The notes under the pieces: generated by a model
Told to the model about the DNA's origin: nothing
The model's input: the letters and a program-made list of their open reading frames with translations, nothing else
The model's database searches: none
In this document: positions 5,112-5,784 of the stretch, one piece after another
Layout: each line of letters opens with the position of its first letter
How positions within the stretch are numbered: position 1 is the first letter of the stretch
Position numbers and translations under genes: made by a program
From: an uncultured Bacteroidales bacterium
GTDB taxonomy: Bacteria; Bacteroidota; Bacteroidia; Bacteroidales; WCHB1-69
Length of the DNA stretch: 5,784 nucleotides
Direction: 5' to 3'
NCBI GenBank assembly: GCA_937901455.1
Contig: CALDIA010000208.1
Location: forward strand, 1 to 5,784

Positions 5112-5784
5112 ATGATAACAATCTACAGACCCCAACGCCAAGAGTCTCCAAGATGGCGTTTCTACCCGACCATCGACAACACCACGCGCAATCCATACGG
5201 CATATCCGATGAGGCTGTCGAACTGATGAGGCGCAAGCCCATCGCGGAGCGGCTGGTGTCGTGTTTCGTGCGCACTCCCGTGGACGGAGCAGACTACAAC
5301 GGGGATGCGCTGCCCATCGGTGCTTTGCTCAACGCTGCCAGTCCGCAGGTTGAAGCCATGCGCAAAGAACCCAGCTATATCGGAAGAAAAAGCATCTATG
5401 ACAAACTGCCCGTCTTCACACCTTATTGCACGCTCCGCTATGACTTCACCATCGGGTTCTATTATCCGATAGCGTATTCATGCCTCCTTGACTTCGACAT
5501 CAGGCAAGCCGACAATCCGACCCTTGACCTGAAGGAGTTGAAGCGGGAACTTCCCGCCTTGCCTCAAATAGCCTATTGCGGATGGGCCACCAACGGGAGA
5601 GACATTTTCTGCGTGGTGCCCATCGCCGCTCCCCAGAGGCATAGCGAAACAGCGAGGGCGTTGGTCGGGCTGTTCCGTAGGCAGGGAGTCATCATTAGAG
5701 TTGATGATTTCATAACCCACACACGGACGATTAGCAGCGACCATGAAGGATATTTCAACCCCAACGCCGTGGAGTTCACGCGGC
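5112..5784 (+). CDS. BT4734-like (VirE_N) primase-family protein, N-terminal part, runs off the window
   Basis: An open frame of 224 codons from ATG at 5112 with no stop before the right edge, so the gene is partial. The region from about residue 85 resembles the BT4734-like N-terminal domain (also called VirE_N), a member of the archaeo-eukaryotic primase superfamily. Visible pieces are the acidic motif LLDFDI with D127 and D129 (candidate metal ligands), QIAYCGWATNGRDIFCVVPI (about 152-171), the helix ARALVGLFRRQGV, and VDDFITHTRTISSDHEGYFN with D198 and D199. Primases of this group make primers or short DNA for element replication. The second motif usually has a Ser-Gly-containing loop and here reads ATNGRD, a divergent form. 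The start is fixed because an in-frame TGA lies at 5094-5096. It has no ribosome-site match. Preceded by the heptamer array, it may be controlled by it. A DUF3987-like or other helicase domain may follow beyond the edge. Confidence 0.75.
   Translation, partial: MITIYRPQRQESPRWRFYPTIDNTTRNPYGISDEAVELMRRKPIAERLVSCFVRTPVDGADYNGDALPIGALLNAASPQVEAMRKEPSYIGRKSIYDKLPVFTPYCTLRYDFTIGFYYPIAYSCLLDFDIRQADNPTLDLKELKRELPALPQIAYCGWATNGRDIFCVVPIAAPQRHSETARALVGLFRRQGVIIRVDDFITHTRTISSDHEGYFNPNAVEFTR

Noticed and set aside
4937..5212. Open frame of 91 codons across the repeat array into the primase-like gene
   Set aside because: Starts with TTG inside the array, is built from repeat-encoded residues and then runs out of frame over the 5112 gene, which has better family character.

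Overview
The window looks like the integrase-bearing end and replication or processing module of an integrative mobile element from a member of the Bacteroidota, probably Bacteroidales. The evidence is a Bacteroidota-type promoter (TTTG, 22 bp, TAccTTTG) ahead of the first gene, a Bacteroidales-style tyrosine integrase with an extra N-terminal arm-binding region, and the families that follow (HTH_17 excisionase-like protein, VRR-NUC-like nuclease, DUF3987 ATPase, BT4734-like primase N-terminus). All six genes lie on the + strand. No rRNA, tRNA, CRISPR array or insertion sequence was seen.

Layout: 1-252 is a non-coding, AT-rich leader with nested inverted repeats, four TTTGC-containing repeats and a promoter that also matches the GTANNTTTGC site described for CTnDOT-type integration. 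253-1449 is the integrase. 1473-2552 is an unrecognised 359-aa protein with two regions joined by a Gln/Pro/Asp-rich linker. 2553-2762 is a control region with a likely terminator, two overlapping inverted repeats and a GC-rich leader. 2763-4908 is a tight three-gene operon whose junctions are both ATGA overlaps preceded by the same strong AAAGGAGG sequence: a small helix-turn-helix protein, a PD-(D/E)XK nuclease and a DUF3987 P-loop ATPase with its own C-terminal helix-turn-helix. 4909-5086 is a non-coding symmetric array of eight GGTTGTA/TACAACC heptamers. 5112 to the right edge is the start of a primase-like gene that runs off the window.

How the parts may work together (inference): the integrase catalyses integration and excision, the small HTH protein acts as directionality factor or regulator, and the nuclease, DUF3987 ATPase and primase-like protein handle the DNA once it is excised. 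The repeat array between the ATPase and primase genes has the form of an iteron-type origin or operator, and the HTH at the end of the ATPase is a candidate reader. The arrangement is loosely like NBU-type mobilizable elements (int, small orfs, primase), but no mobilization gene is in view.

The most interesting items are the 4909-5086 array, the att/promoter coincidence upstream of the integrase, and the unknown protein between the integrase and the excisionase-like gene.
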